From positions 1 through 64,000 of the forward strand of contig JBEKPQ010000003.1 of NCBI GenBank assembly GCA_049520575.1: a stretch of 64,000 nt of DNA. The letters are read 5' to 3'. Numbering within the stretch: position 1 is the stretch's first letter; every line of letters begins with the position of its first letter. Of this stretch, positions 42,757-51,463 are shown in pieces. The notes under the pieces were generated by a model. It saw only the letters and a list, made by a program, of their open reading frames with translations. It did no database searches and had not been told where the DNA came from. The position numbers were made by a program, and so were the translations under genes. The stretch is from RBG-13-43-22 sp049520575 (GTDB lineage Bacteria; Desulfobacterota; RBG-13-43-22).

Positions 42757-43090
42757 TGCCCTTCCTCCTTTTTAATATATTTATTTTTTTGATGCCTTCA
42801 TAAAAATTAAATGAACAATAAGGGACACTTCCTCATTTAAATATAGTTTGAGACTTTTTCGTTTGGAAAAAGGCCTTATCTGCTCAGCTATTCATTCAAC
42901 CGGCAATTAGACCTGGGAACCTATATCAACGAAAAAAAATGTTAACTTCACAAAATACAAGGATATTTATAAAGAAATTTACTCGGTAAGATTGGGTATT
43001 GGATAGTTTATAGAGGAGAAAAGGGGGAAGTCAAGGATTTTTTTGCATCGTGACAAAAAAAATTCGTTGTTCAACGTTCGTCGTTCGGGG
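42757..43090. other. AT-rich intergenic region, no gene seen
   Basis: About 330 bases between the exported protein gene and the ferredoxin gene. It must contain the promoter of the exported-protein gene. Short GTTCAACGTTCGTCGTTC repeats occur near 43072. No RNA or ORF recognised. Confidence 0.4.
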
Positions 43091-43128
43091 GGAAAATTGG
43101 ATCATATCCAACACACTGGAGATGATCC
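43091..43128 (-). terminator. Terminator hairpin of the hcp operon
   Basis: Read leftward, GGATCATCTCCA pairs with TGGATATGATCC (one mismatch), loop GTGTGT, followed by AATTTTCC. It starts 16 bases after the ferredoxin gene stop at 43144. Confidence 0.65.
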
Positions 43129-43143
43129 AAAAATAAACCCTTG

Positions 43144-43878
43144 TCACGTCAGCTCTCCCCTGATACTGATGACCTTTTCCTCCAAGGAGATCTTTTTACC
43201 TGAGGCTTGCATGGCCTTCTTGATAACGAACGGCAGGCCGGAGCAGCAGGGGACTTCCATAACCACGGTGGTAACACTTTTAATCCCGGCTGTTTTAAAA
43301 ATATCAGTAAACTTGGCGATATATTCCTGAACGTCGTCGAACTTGGGACAGCCCATCATAACCACTTTGCCGGGAAGTAAATCTCGATGGAAATTAGGAT
43401 AGGCCAGCGGGGTGCAGTCGGCAACGACCAACAGATCGGCCCCTTTCAGAAAAGGGGCCGTCGGAGGCACCAGTTTGATCTGGACCGGCCAATGACCGAG
43501 GGTTGAAACCCGATCCGCCTGAGAGCGCGGTCGATTGGTCTCCTGACAGGTGTCGGATCCGGGAAAGCTCTGCAATTGGGTGGAAGGGCAGCCGCAGGGA
43601 AGAACAGTTGACGCTGGATTATCCGCTTTCATCTGTTTTTCGAGATGCTCTTCCACGGCGGCTTCGTCAAAATCCTCGGCTTCCCGCTCGATGATCTTGA
43701 GGGCATCATTGGGACATTCTCCCAAACAAGCCCCTAAGCCGTCGCAATATTTTTCCGCTGTCAATCGGGCCTTGCCGTCGATCACCTGGATGGCCCCTTC
43801 AGCACAGGAAGGTACACACAGCCCGCAGCCGTCACAGCGCTCCGGAACGATCTCAATGATCTTGCGAATAATCTTCAT
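43144..43878 (-). CDS. 4Fe-4S ferredoxin-type protein of the hcp operon
   Basis: A 244-residue protein. The N-terminal part carries two cluster motifs: CDGCGLCVPSCAEGAI (15-30) and CDGLGACLGECP (45-56), the second with altered spacing. A third group of cysteines (LPCGCP near 93, DTC near 109) and C-terminal ADCTPLAYP, GCPKFDD and EVPCCSGLP segments suggest a further redox or metal-binding domain. It probably delivers electrons to the hybrid cluster protein. It is third in the leftward operon after hcp and the HD protein. Such ferredoxin-like proteins recur beside hcp in anaerobes. Confidence 0.82.
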   Translation of the reverse strand: MKIIRKIIEIVPERCDGCGLCVPSCAEGAIQVIDGKARLTAEKYCDGLGACLGECPNDALKIIEREAEDFDEAAVEEHLEKQMKADNPASTVLPCGCPSTQLQSFPGSDTCQETNRPRSQADRVSTLGHWPVQIKLVPPTAPFLKGADLLVVADCTPLAYPNFHRDLLPGKVVMMGCPKFDDVQEYIAKFTDIFKTAGIKSVTTVVMEVPCCSGLPFVIKKAMQASGKKISLEEKVISIRGELT

Positions 43879-43958
43879 GATGTTCCTTTCGTCTGTCTGG
43901 TCCTTTTGGTCTGTTCGATCATAGGTCTTGCTTTCAGCTTTGAGCCTTAAGCTTTCAG

Positions 43959-44687
43959 CTATTTTTGAAAAATCTTTCTCGCTAATTTTCGTCCGCTTTC
44001 GGTCAGAAATGATTTTTCAATCATTTGTTCCATCCTGTCCGCCTGAAAGGGTTTTTCTTTTTGACTTTCTTCCAGCTTGACGATCAGGTCGGCATCATAG
44101 AGGACCCTGTAATTGGTCGTTTCCTCTTCTCTGGGATGATGGTGATGGCCGACTATATCACAAACCTCTTCAATCAATTCCCCCCGAGCACCCAATCGAC
44201 TCAGGATATCCCGGGCTATAGGAGGTCCTTCTTCTTCCTGATAGCGGACGGCGGCACTCTGATATTTTTTCATTGCTTCCAGGATGCCGATATCATGCAA
44301 ATAAGCCGCCGGCAGGATCACGGCCAGATTACCTTTTTCTTCTTTGCCGATCCGTTCGGCATAACGGGCCACTTTTGTGGTATGACCGATCAAGCGAAAC
44401 GCCTTTCCGAAATATTTTTTTACTTCGACAGCCACCCGGTCCTTTAAGAGGTCTTCCTTCTGGGCCAATAGTTCCGGTGGTAAATCACCAAGACACTGTT
44501 TGGCATACTGGCAATAGGAGGCACACCCAAAATCCATCCTGGGATTCAAGAGACGGCTACCGCACTTGTTACAGCGACGGGTAGTATCGTCTTTAAAAAA
44601 TTCTATGGCCTGTCCGCACTGGGGACAATCGATTTCAAAAATGGAACCGGGTTTCCAAAAGCGGCTGTCTTGACCGGGACATTTCAT
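43959..44687 (-). CDS. HD-domain phosphohydrolase with N-terminal zinc-ribbon
   Basis: A 242-residue protein. The N-terminal part has a CPQCGQ...CNKCGS ribbon and CASYCQYAKQC cysteines (21-65) that probably bind metal or a cluster; the C-terminal part is an HD domain with GHTTKVARYAERIG near 100, YLHDIGIL near 130 and GHHHHPREEE near 177. It may act on nucleotides or sense redox through the cysteines. It lies between hcp and the ferredoxin gene in one operon, a neighbourhood that suggests a role in nitrosative or oxidative stress rather than signalling. Confidence 0.82.
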   Translation of the reverse strand: MKCPGQDSRFWKPGSIFEIDCPQCGQAIEFFKDDTTRRCNKCGSRLLNPRMDFGCASYCQYAKQCLGDLPPELLAQKEDLLKDRVAVEVKKYFGKAFRLIGHTTKVARYAERIGKEEKGNLAVILPAAYLHDIGILEAMKKYQSAAVRYQEEEGPPIARDILSRLGARGELIEEVCDIVGHHHHPREEETTNYRVLYDADLIVKLEESQKEKPFQADRMEQMIEKSFLTESGRKLARKIFQK

Positions 44688-44755
44688 GAATTTTTTCTCT
44701 TTCCGACAGGATTAACAGGATCCAAAAAAATTCTGTAAATCCTGTCTAAATCGGG

Positions 44756-46384
44756 TTACCCTAAAATCGCCTTCAAATCATCTTCCGGGGTGCTGATGGG
44801 CATGATGTTGAAGTTCTTGACCAGCACATCAAGCACATTGGGGGTGATAAAGGCCGGCAGGGATGGTCCTAATCGGATATCTTTGATCCCCAGATAAAAT
44901 AGGGTCAAGAGAATGGCCACGGCCTTTTGCTCATACCAGGACAGGATCATGGATAAGGGCAGATCATTTACGCCCACATTAAAGGCCTTGGACAGGGCTA
45001 AGGCGATCTGAATGGCCGAGTAGGCGTCATTGCACTGGCCGATATCCAACAGTCTCGGGATGCCGCCGATATCGCCCAGGTCCTTATCAAAAAATCGGAA
45101 CTTTCCGCAGGCCAGGGTCAGGACCACACAATCCTTGGGGACCAGGTCCACGAATTTAGTGTAATAATTTCTGCCCGGCTTGGCCCCGTCGCAGCCGGCC
45201 ACCAGAAAGAAATGACGGATGTTCTTATTTTTAACCGCTTCGATTACCTTATCGGCCACGCCTAAAACCGCATTGCGGCCGAAACCGCAGGTGACTTGTC
45301 CGCGGTCGATATCCTCTGGAAATCCGGGCATGGATAAGGCCTTTTCAATCACGGGGCTGAAATTTTTATCTTTGATATGCACAACACCGGGCATACCCAC
45401 CAGACCGGTGGTAAAGATGTTTCCCTGATAAGATTCCTTGGGTTTCTGGATACAGTTGGTGGTCATCAGGATGGCCCCGGGAAAATCTGCAAACTCTTTG
45501 GTCTGGTTAAACCAGGCCGTTCCGAAGTGGCCGTAAAAATGGGGATACTTTTTCAGGCCCGGGTAGCCGTGTGTAGGGAGCATTTCCCCGTGGGTATAGA
45601 CATAGATCTCTTTGCCTTCGGTTTGTTTCAATATCTCTTCCAGGTCTTTCAGGTCATGTCCGGAAACCAGGAGGGCCTTGCCTTTTTTGGCTCCCAGAGG
45701 CACTTTGGTCGGGACCGGGTGTCCATAGGTCCCGGTATTGGCGGCATCAAGCAGTTCCATGGCCCTCAGATTGATCTCCCCGCATTTTAAGACCAGACCG
45801 ATCCAATCATTCAGGTTCAGGGCCTTGTTTAACGGTGCGGCCAGCCCTTCCTGAACGAAGGCATAAACCGCATCATCTTCCTGACCCAAAATCTGCGCAT
45901 GGTCGGCATAGGCGCAGACGCCCTTGAGACCGTAGGTCAGGGTCCACTGCAAGGCATGGATGTCCTTATCTATGGATGGGTCGGACAGGATGCCCACGCC
46001 TTCCCCCTGGCGTATCATCCCTTCCAGTGTTGACTCCGGTTGGAGAACAGCCGGGCCTTCGATGAAATTTACCCGGCAGCCGGCGGCCTTAACCTTTTTT
46101 TTCAGGGTCTCTCGAAGTTCGACGGTCTCTTTGATGAATTCCACAAAGCGGTCCGGGTCAAAGTCCACATTGGTCAGAGTTGAAAAGGTGGCTTCACAGA
46201 TAAAGACATTGACCTGCCGATCGTTCACCCCCACTTTTCTTCCTTCCAGGGCAACTAGGGACAAGCCTCGTAAGGCATAAATCAGAAGATCATGCAAAGC
46301 CGCAACTTCCGGTTGTTTGCCGCAAACCCCGATTTTGGTACATCCTTCCCCTTTGGCTGTTTGTTCACATTGATAACAAAACAT
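44756..46384 (-). CDS. hcp: Hybrid cluster protein (hydroxylamine/NO reductase)
   Basis: A 542-residue Hcp. The N-terminal cluster motif is CYQCEQTAKGEGCTKIGVCG (cysteines at 3, 6, 15, 21), the short spacing typical of anaerobe enzymes. Hybrid-cluster ligands are recognisable in the GHDLKDLEEIL, TNCIQKP, VAGCDGAKPGRNYYT and LACGKFRF segments. Hcp reduces NO to N2O or hydroxylamine to ammonia and protects against nitrosative stress. It is first in an operon with the HD and ferredoxin genes. The promoter contains an HcpR/FNR-type palindrome placed as in class II activated promoters. Confidence 0.95.
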   Translation of the reverse strand: MFCYQCEQTAKGEGCTKIGVCGKQPEVAALHDLLIYALRGLSLVALEGRKVGVNDRQVNVFICEATFSTLTNVDFDPDRFVEFIKETVELRETLKKKVKAAGCRVNFIEGPAVLQPESTLEGMIRQGEGVGILSDPSIDKDIHALQWTLTYGLKGVCAYADHAQILGQEDDAVYAFVQEGLAAPLNKALNLNDWIGLVLKCGEINLRAMELLDAANTGTYGHPVPTKVPLGAKKGKALLVSGHDLKDLEEILKQTEGKEIYVYTHGEMLPTHGYPGLKKYPHFYGHFGTAWFNQTKEFADFPGAILMTTNCIQKPKESYQGNIFTTGLVGMPGVVHIKDKNFSPVIEKALSMPGFPEDIDRGQVTCGFGRNAVLGVADKVIEAVKNKNIRHFFLVAGCDGAKPGRNYYTKFVDLVPKDCVVLTLACGKFRFFDKDLGDIGGIPRLLDIGQCNDAYSAIQIALALSKAFNVGVNDLPLSMILSWYEQKAVAILLTLFYLGIKDIRLGPSLPAFITPNVLDVLVKNFNIMPISTPEDDLKAILG

Positions 46385-46439
46385 AGCTTTCTCCTTTCTT
46401 TATGAAAGAGGCTTTTCATTCGATCAACTTGTTGCCCTT

Positions 46440-46481
46440 ACTATAATCATTAAAGCTAAGAGCTACATTGACTTAAGTCAA
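46440..46481 (-). promoter_or_regulatory. hcp promoter with HcpR/FNR-type operator
   Basis: TTGACTTAAGTCAA (46468-46481) is an exact 14-base palindrome of the TTGACnnnnGTCAA form recalled for HcpR of sulfate-reducing Deltaproteobacteria. TATAGT at 46445-46440 is a good -10 box. The start point predicted from it (46433) puts the palindrome centre at -41.5, the position of class II activators of the CRP/FNR family. Confidence 0.75.
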
Positions 46482-46638
46482 GAACCCAGATTTTTTTGAA
46501 AGTTAACGAACAGACGAAGAAAACCTATTTATCCTGCCAAGAGGGATTGGATTCCGACTGGAGTCTATCCCGCACCTGATGCGGGACCAAAGTGACGAAT
46601 GGAGGTCCCCTGGACTTTTTACCAACCCGTTTTCCTCC

Positions 46639-46667
46639 TTGACCCTGTCTATGCCTTATTTTATACT
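46639..46667 (+). promoter_or_regulatory. Cluster promoter 1 (CTCCTTGACC box)
   Basis: TTGACC (46639-46644), 17 bases, TATACT (46662-46667), preceded by CTCC. The predicted start is about 24 bases before the radical SAM ATG at 46698. The same box appears at 60081-60109 and 62585-62613, and a variant at 58062-58091. Confidence 0.7.
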
Positions 46668-46697
46668 CTTTTCATTCGACGCCCGAAATTGTAAAAA

Positions 46698-48206
46698 ATG
46701 GACCTCTTAAAACAGAATAAAATCCTTCTCGTCCACCCCCTGGGTTACAAGATGGAAAGGGCGGGAAAGGATGTTTCGCGGATAGCTAATATCATGCCCC
46801 CGCTGGGCCTGGCTAGCATGGCCGCCTATCTGAATAAAAAAAATATCGAGGCTGATATCGTTGACTGTTTTGCCAAGCCCTTTTCCGATCGTTTCATCAG
46901 GGATTATCTGGGTAAGGAAAAGCCCTCTTTTATCGGTCTCAGTTGCACCACCTCGAGCTTCCTCGATGGGGTCCGCATTGCCGAAATGGCAAAAAATACC
47001 CTGCCGGGCATAAAGACGGTTTTTGGGGGCCCCCATGTCTCCGCCCTGAAAACCAAGGTCCTGGCCGATTTCCCGGAAGTGGACTTTGTCGTGGCCGGTG
47101 AAGGGGAAGAGACCCTGGCCGAACTTCTGGCCTGCGACGGAAAGATCAATGAGACGCCCCCGGTCCCCGGTATGGTCTATCGCGATAAAAATGGAATCCC
47201 GCACTTTAGCGGCTATCGGGCAAAAGGCATCGATCTCGACACCCTTCCCTTTCCAGCCTATGAAAAACTTGATGGTTATCCTCAGGCCTACAAACTGCCC
47301 ATTTTCAACTATCCGACGGTCCCCAATACCAGCTGTATATCGAGCCGCGGATGCCCTTATGCCTGCAGTTACTGCGACCGGTCGGTTTTTGGGAGCAGTT
47401 TCCGTTACAATTCCGCTGAATATCTCTATGAGCACCTGAAATACCTCCATGACCGTTTTCATATCCGGCACATCAATTTCTATGACGACCAGTTCACCTT
47501 CAACCGCAAAAGGATTGAAGCCTTCACTCGGATGATGATCGACAAACCCCTCGGGATGACCTTTAACTGTGCCGTGCGGGCCGAACATATCGATCTCGAT
47601 CTGGCCAGGATGATGAAAGAAGCCGGATGCTGGATGATCAGCCTCGGTGTGGAGACCGGCGATGAAGACCTCCTGGCCCAACACCGGAAAAACCCAGACC
47701 TGAAGATGCTGGCAGAAAAGATCCGGCTGATCCATAAAACCAGAATCCGCGTCAAGGGACTGCTCATGCTGGGTCTGCCCGGCGAAACCGACTCGAGCAT
47801 CCAAAAGAGTATGGATTATGTTTTTTCCTTACCCATCGACGATATCAATGTGTCCAAATTCACCCCCTTCCCGGGCACACCCCTCTATGAAAAGGCCCAT
47901 GAACTGGGGACCTTTGAAGAAGACTGGGAAAGGATGGACTGCATGCATTTCCTCTTCATCCCCAAGGGGATGACTGGAGAGCATCTGGAAAAACTTTTCG
48001 TGAGGTTCTATCGGAAACACTTTATGCGGCCTAAGATGTTCCTCGGTTATATCGCCATGATTTGGCGTTCTCCCGACAGTTGGAAGAGGTTCCTAACCGA
48101 TTTCAGAGGTTTTTTCCGGTTTGTCCGGACCGACACAAGGATTGCAGGTCCGGGAACGGAGCCGAAGGTATCGGGAAAAAAGGCTGCTTCTTTATTGGAA
48201 AAATAA
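46698..48206 (+). CDS. B12-binding-domain radical SAM protein
   Basis: A 502-residue protein of the BchE/HpnP-type group. Residues about 8-140 form a cobalamin-binding Rossmann domain (NIMPPLGLASMAAYLNKKN, VFGGPHVSA, VAGEGEETL); the radical SAM domain starts near 210 with SSRGCPYACSYCDRSVFG, the CX3CX2C cluster motif. A C-terminal region (about 400-490) completes it. Such enzymes perform radical methylations, ring closures or other difficult C-C chemistry, often on lipids or pigments. It heads the rightward glycosyltransferase-PlsY-radical SAM block and has the cluster promoter. Substrate unknown. Confidence 0.9.
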   Translation: MDLLKQNKILLVHPLGYKMERAGKDVSRIANIMPPLGLASMAAYLNKKNIEADIVDCFAKPFSDRFIRDYLGKEKPSFIGLSCTTSSFLDGVRIAEMAKNTLPGIKTVFGGPHVSALKTKVLADFPEVDFVVAGEGEETLAELLACDGKINETPPVPGMVYRDKNGIPHFSGYRAKGIDLDTLPFPAYEKLDGYPQAYKLPIFNYPTVPNTSCISSRGCPYACSYCDRSVFGSSFRYNSAEYLYEHLKYLHDRFHIRHINFYDDQFTFNRKRIEAFTRMMIDKPLGMTFNCAVRAEHIDLDLARMMKEAGCWMISLGVETGDEDLLAQHRKNPDLKMLAEKIRLIHKTRIRVKGLLMLGLPGETDSSIQKSMDYVFSLPIDDINVSKFTPFPGTPLYEKAHELGTFEEDWERMDCMHFLFIPKGMTGEHLEKLFVRFYRKHFMRPKMFLGYIAMIWRSPDSWKRFLTDFRGFFRFVRTDTRIAGPGTEPKVSGKKAASLLEK

Positions 48207-48263
48207 CTCTTGGCCGACTCCCCTGAAGAAACGTCTTTGCTCCCCAATATCAGAAAAGATACG

Positions 48264-49445
48264 ATGAATGGATCAGAAAGCATGAAGATAAGGCCCCTGA
48301 TGGTTATCCCCGTTTACAATCACGCCGGAACACTGCGGGATGTGGTTGTCCGAACGCTCAGTGTCTGTAGTGATGTGCTGGTTCTGGATGACGGCAGCAC
48401 CGACGGAAGCGCAGAAGTTATCAAAGGCCTTCCCATCCATCTGGTTCGGCATGAGAAAAATAGGGGCAAAGGGGCGGCGATCCTTACAGCGGCCAAGGAA
48501 GCCGGAAGGCTCGGGATGACCCATATGATTACCCTGGATGCCGATGGGAAGCACGACCCGACCGATTTTTCCAGATTCCTTCCTGTGATTCAGGAAAATC
48601 CCCTGGCGATTGTAGTGGGGAAAAGAATCTTAAAAAACACGAAGATTCCCTTCTCGTCCCGGTTTTATAGACACTTCTCCAACTTCTGGTTCAGGGTTCA
48701 AACCGGCAGTTCCCTGAAAGACACCCAATGCGGCTTTCGGGCCTACCCGGTTGCTGTCTTAACCTGGTTGGAGCTCCACGAAAAAGGCTATTCCTTTGAA
48801 GAGGAAGTCCTGGTAAAGGCCGCCTGGGCGGGAATTCCATTCAAAGAGGTGGAGGTTTCGATAGTCTATCTACCCCCCGGCGAACGCATATCTCATTTCC
48901 GCTTTTTCAGGGATACCCTCGCCCGGGCGCTACTTAACACGCGTCTGACGATCTGGGCCATTGCTCCCATACCGTCGAGACAATTTATGCCCTTTGAAAA
49001 CGAACCGGAAAAGATAACCATCCGCCACCCCTTGCAGTCTTTGAGAATTCTTCTCAGGAGAAAAATCTCACAGTCGCAATTAGCGATTTCAGCCGGTTTT
49101 GGGGTGCTTCTCGGTACCCTCCCACTGATCGGTTTTTGGACTCTGACTATCCTCATTACAGCCAGTTATTTCCGCCTCAACAAATATGTGGCCCTGGTTG
49201 CCAGCCAACTGTGTTATCACCCTGTTGTGCCGGCCCTCTGTATCGAAGCAGGGTATTATATTCGTCACGGGAAGTTCCTCACGGAGATTTCCCTGAACAC
49301 CCTCGGATATCAGGCCTTGGAAAGGATCTACGAGTGGATCATCGGCAGCCTGGTCCTCGGGCCTCTTTTTGGAGTTTTTTTCGGCTGCCTGATCTATGTG
49401 ATCACCTTTTCCCTAAAAAAGGAGAAGTCCGTTATTAATGCTTAA
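48264..49445 (+). CDS. Family 2 glycosyltransferase fused to a DUF2062 membrane domain
   Basis: About 393 residues. The N-terminal half is a dolichyl-phosphate-mannose-synthase-like GT2 domain: MVIPVYNHAGTLRDVV, LVLDDGSTDGSAEV and TLDADGKHDP. The C-terminal half (about 270-390) is DUF2062, with about three membrane helices and GTLPLIGFWT. It probably transfers a sugar from a nucleotide donor onto a lipid at the membrane. The start is uncertain; TTG at 48210 and ATG at 48282 are alternatives, none with a good ribosome site. It lies between a radical SAM gene and the PlsY gene, consistent with making a glycolipid. Confidence 0.88.
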   Translation: MNGSESMKIRPLMVIPVYNHAGTLRDVVVRTLSVCSDVLVLDDGSTDGSAEVIKGLPIHLVRHEKNRGKGAAILTAAKEAGRLGMTHMITLDADGKHDPTDFSRFLPVIQENPLAIVVGKRILKNTKIPFSSRFYRHFSNFWFRVQTGSSLKDTQCGFRAYPVAVLTWLELHEKGYSFEEEVLVKAAWAGIPFKEVEVSIVYLPPGERISHFRFFRDTLARALLNTRLTIWAIAPIPSRQFMPFENEPEKITIRHPLQSLRILLRRKISQSQLAISAGFGVLLGTLPLIGFWTLTILITASYFRLNKYVALVASQLCYHPVVPALCIEAGYYIRHGKFLTEISLNTLGYQALERIYEWIIGSLVLGPLFGVFFGCLIYVITFSLKKEKSVINA

Positions 49446-49544
49446 AGAAACACGGGCCGTTCAGAAACATCCGGACAGAGACAGCCATAACATCGGCTTA
49501 AGCCGGGGACACAAAATCTTCTGTTAGCCGGAGCGGAGGAATAA

Positions 49545-50123
49545 ATGGGAAACTTAATACTGTTGGTCCTATTGACCTATCTGGCCGCCTCGGTCAACTT
49601 TTCCATACTTTTATTTAAGATCCTCGGTAAAGGTGACCCAAGAAGTCATTTCAGCGGCAATGCCGGAACGGCGAACGTCACCAGACAACTGGGCAAACTC
49701 TGGGGCCTGCTGATCCTCCTGCTCGACATCGGACGGGCCGTAGCCTTTGCCCAAATCGGAGTTTGGTTTCTGCCTGCTCCCTTAGTGCCTTTATTAGGTC
49801 TGGCCCTCGTGGTTGGGAACCAAAAGCCATTGTTTCACGGGTTCCGAGGCGGAAAGGGGGTAGCCGGCTACCTGGGTTTCACCGCTTTGATCTCCCCCCT
49901 TGCAGCCGGAATATCTTGCCTGGTTTGGGTCCTGGTGTACGGGTTTTTCCGGGTGACCTTCATCGGATCGTTTTTTATGATTACGGTTCTGGGCCTGGGG
50001 ACCGTGATGCATTACGCTTGGGCATGGTCGGTGGTTACCGCTGCTGGTTTGACCATGGTTTTAATCTTCCTGGCCCATAAATCCAACATTGCGGGTATCC
50101 TTGGTCAGCGCAGAAAAGGTTGA
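49545..50123 (+). CDS. plsY: PlsY-family glycerol-3-phosphate acyltransferase
   Basis: A 192-residue membrane protein with five predicted helices. Family motifs are present: SGNAGTANVTRQLG near 36-49 (variant of the usual SGNxGxTN), LVVGNQKPLFHGFRGGKGVA near 85-104 and KSNIAGIL near 178. PlsY acylates glycerol-3-phosphate from acyl-phosphate. Placement inside the lipid-like cluster suggests a dedicated rather than housekeeping copy. It overlaps the start region of the next radical SAM gene. The motif variation should be noted, as substrates could differ. Confidence 0.87.
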   Translation: MGNLILLVLLTYLAASVNFSILLFKILGKGDPRSHFSGNAGTANVTRQLGKLWGLLILLLDIGRAVAFAQIGVWFLPAPLVPLLGLALVVGNQKPLFHGFRGGKGVAGYLGFTALISPLAAGISCLVWVLVYGFFRVTFIGSFFMITVLGLGTVMHYAWAWSVVTAAGLTMVLIFLAHKSNIAGILGQRRKG

Positions 50124-50155
50124 CCTCGCCCATCGTCTATGATACTTTTTTTTGC

Positions 50156-51415
50156 ATGAAATTTAAATTGATCTATCCAAAATGGAAGAAGCTTAAGGGC
50201 CAGACCGAATTCCATCTTCCCCCTCACGGCCCCGTGGTCTTTGCCGCCACAATACCCAAAGAGGTGGAAATCGAATTCGTCGATGAAAATCTGGAAACCA
50301 TCGATTTCAATGATTCAGCGGATTTGGTCGGGATCTCCATGATGCTGACCAGCCAGGTGAAAAGGGGCTGGGAAATTGCCGATGAATACCGGAAAAGGGG
50401 TATCCCGGTCATCTGCGGCGGCATTGCCGCCATGCTTCATTCCGAAGAGACTTCCCAACACGGCGACGCCGTCTTCTTGGGGGAGGCGGAAGGAAGGATG
50501 GAACAGGTCTTTGATGATTTCCGGAATAACCGGCTTCGAAAGGTCTATGACTACTTGATGGATTTTCCTCCCATCGCTTCGGTCGGTACGGCCCGGCGGG
50601 ATATCCTGAAGCGGGAGCTTTACAACTACAAAGGCCTCCAGATGGTCGACCTTTTTCATGCCTCGCGGGGATGCCGATTTAACTGCTATCCCTGCTGTGT
50701 CAGCTTCCTTGGAGGACGACAGTTCCGGCCCCGCCCCATGGACAAGGTCGTGGAGGAACTGGCAGCCATAGAAAACAACCGCCTCTTTATTGTTGACAAT
50801 TCACTAGCCCAAGACAAAGCCTGGGAAAAGCAGCTCTTCCGGGAGATGATTCCTTTAAAAAAGAAATGGTGCTCCCACCCCATTGAAGACGATGATGAGG
50901 TCCTCAATCTGGCGGCCCAGGCCGGGGCCTGGTATGTTTATCAGGCGATCTTCGATACCTCGGACTTCATCCGCAACCGGATCAAACGTTACCACGATTT
51001 CGGTATCGGTGTCGAGGGAACCATCCTCCTGGGACTCGACCACCATACGGAGGACTATATACGCCGTCTGTTCGAATTCCTCCAGGAGGTCGAATTGGAC
51101 CTGGCGGAATTTACCGTCCTGACTCCTTTCCCCCACACGCCAGCCTTCACTGACCTGCAACGGGAAGGGCGGATTCTATCCTACGATTGGAACGACTATA
51201 CCTGCGACAAGGTCGTCTTCCAGCCCAAACACATGAGTCCGGAACGCCTTCAGGAATTATACGACCAGTCGTGGGAAACCTTCTACCGTGAAAAACCCCA
51301 GTCCTACCGGATGTTCGAACTGTTCAAACGGGTCATTGCTAAGGAAATGGCTGACGGGACCTTCCGGCGTTGGCAGCCCAAGGTCAAACGGAAATTCGGC
51401 CGGGTGGGGATATAA
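50156..51415 (+). CDS. B12-binding-domain radical SAM protein, second copy
   Basis: About 419 residues starting MKFKLIYPKWKKLKGQTEF. The N-terminal part is a cobalamin-binding domain (VGISMMLTSQVKRGWEIADE, VICGGIAAMLH, FLGEAEG), followed by the radical SAM motif CRFNCYPCC near residue 185. I prefer the ATG at 50156 over the TTG at 50120, which overlaps the plsY stop. It ends just before the convergent dehydratase gene. It is only distantly similar to the protein at 46698-48206, so the two probably act on different steps. Confidence 0.88.
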   Translation: MKFKLIYPKWKKLKGQTEFHLPPHGPVVFAATIPKEVEIEFVDENLETIDFNDSADLVGISMMLTSQVKRGWEIADEYRKRGIPVICGGIAAMLHSEETSQHGDAVFLGEAEGRMEQVFDDFRNNRLRKVYDYLMDFPPIASVGTARRDILKRELYNYKGLQMVDLFHASRGCRFNCYPCCVSFLGGRQFRPRPMDKVVEELAAIENNRLFIVDNSLAQDKAWEKQLFREMIPLKKKWCSHPIEDDDEVLNLAAQAGAWYVYQAIFDTSDFIRNRIKRYHDFGIGVEGTILLGLDHHTEDYIRRLFEFLQEVELDLAEFTVLTPFPHTPAFTDLQREGRILSYDWNDYTCDKVVFQPKHMSPERLQELYDQSWETFYREKPQSYRMFELFKRVIAKEMADGTFRRWQPKVKRKFGRVGI

Positions 51416-51463
51416 GGCCCTCGCCCATTCCCAGGTTTTAAAGATGTTTGGTTCCCTTTTAAT

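Noticed and set aside
46560..46590. TCCCGCA-cctga-TGCGGGA hairpin as terminator of hcp upstream region
   Set aside because: The hairpin has no T-run and lies between divergent promoters; it looks like a dispersed repeat.
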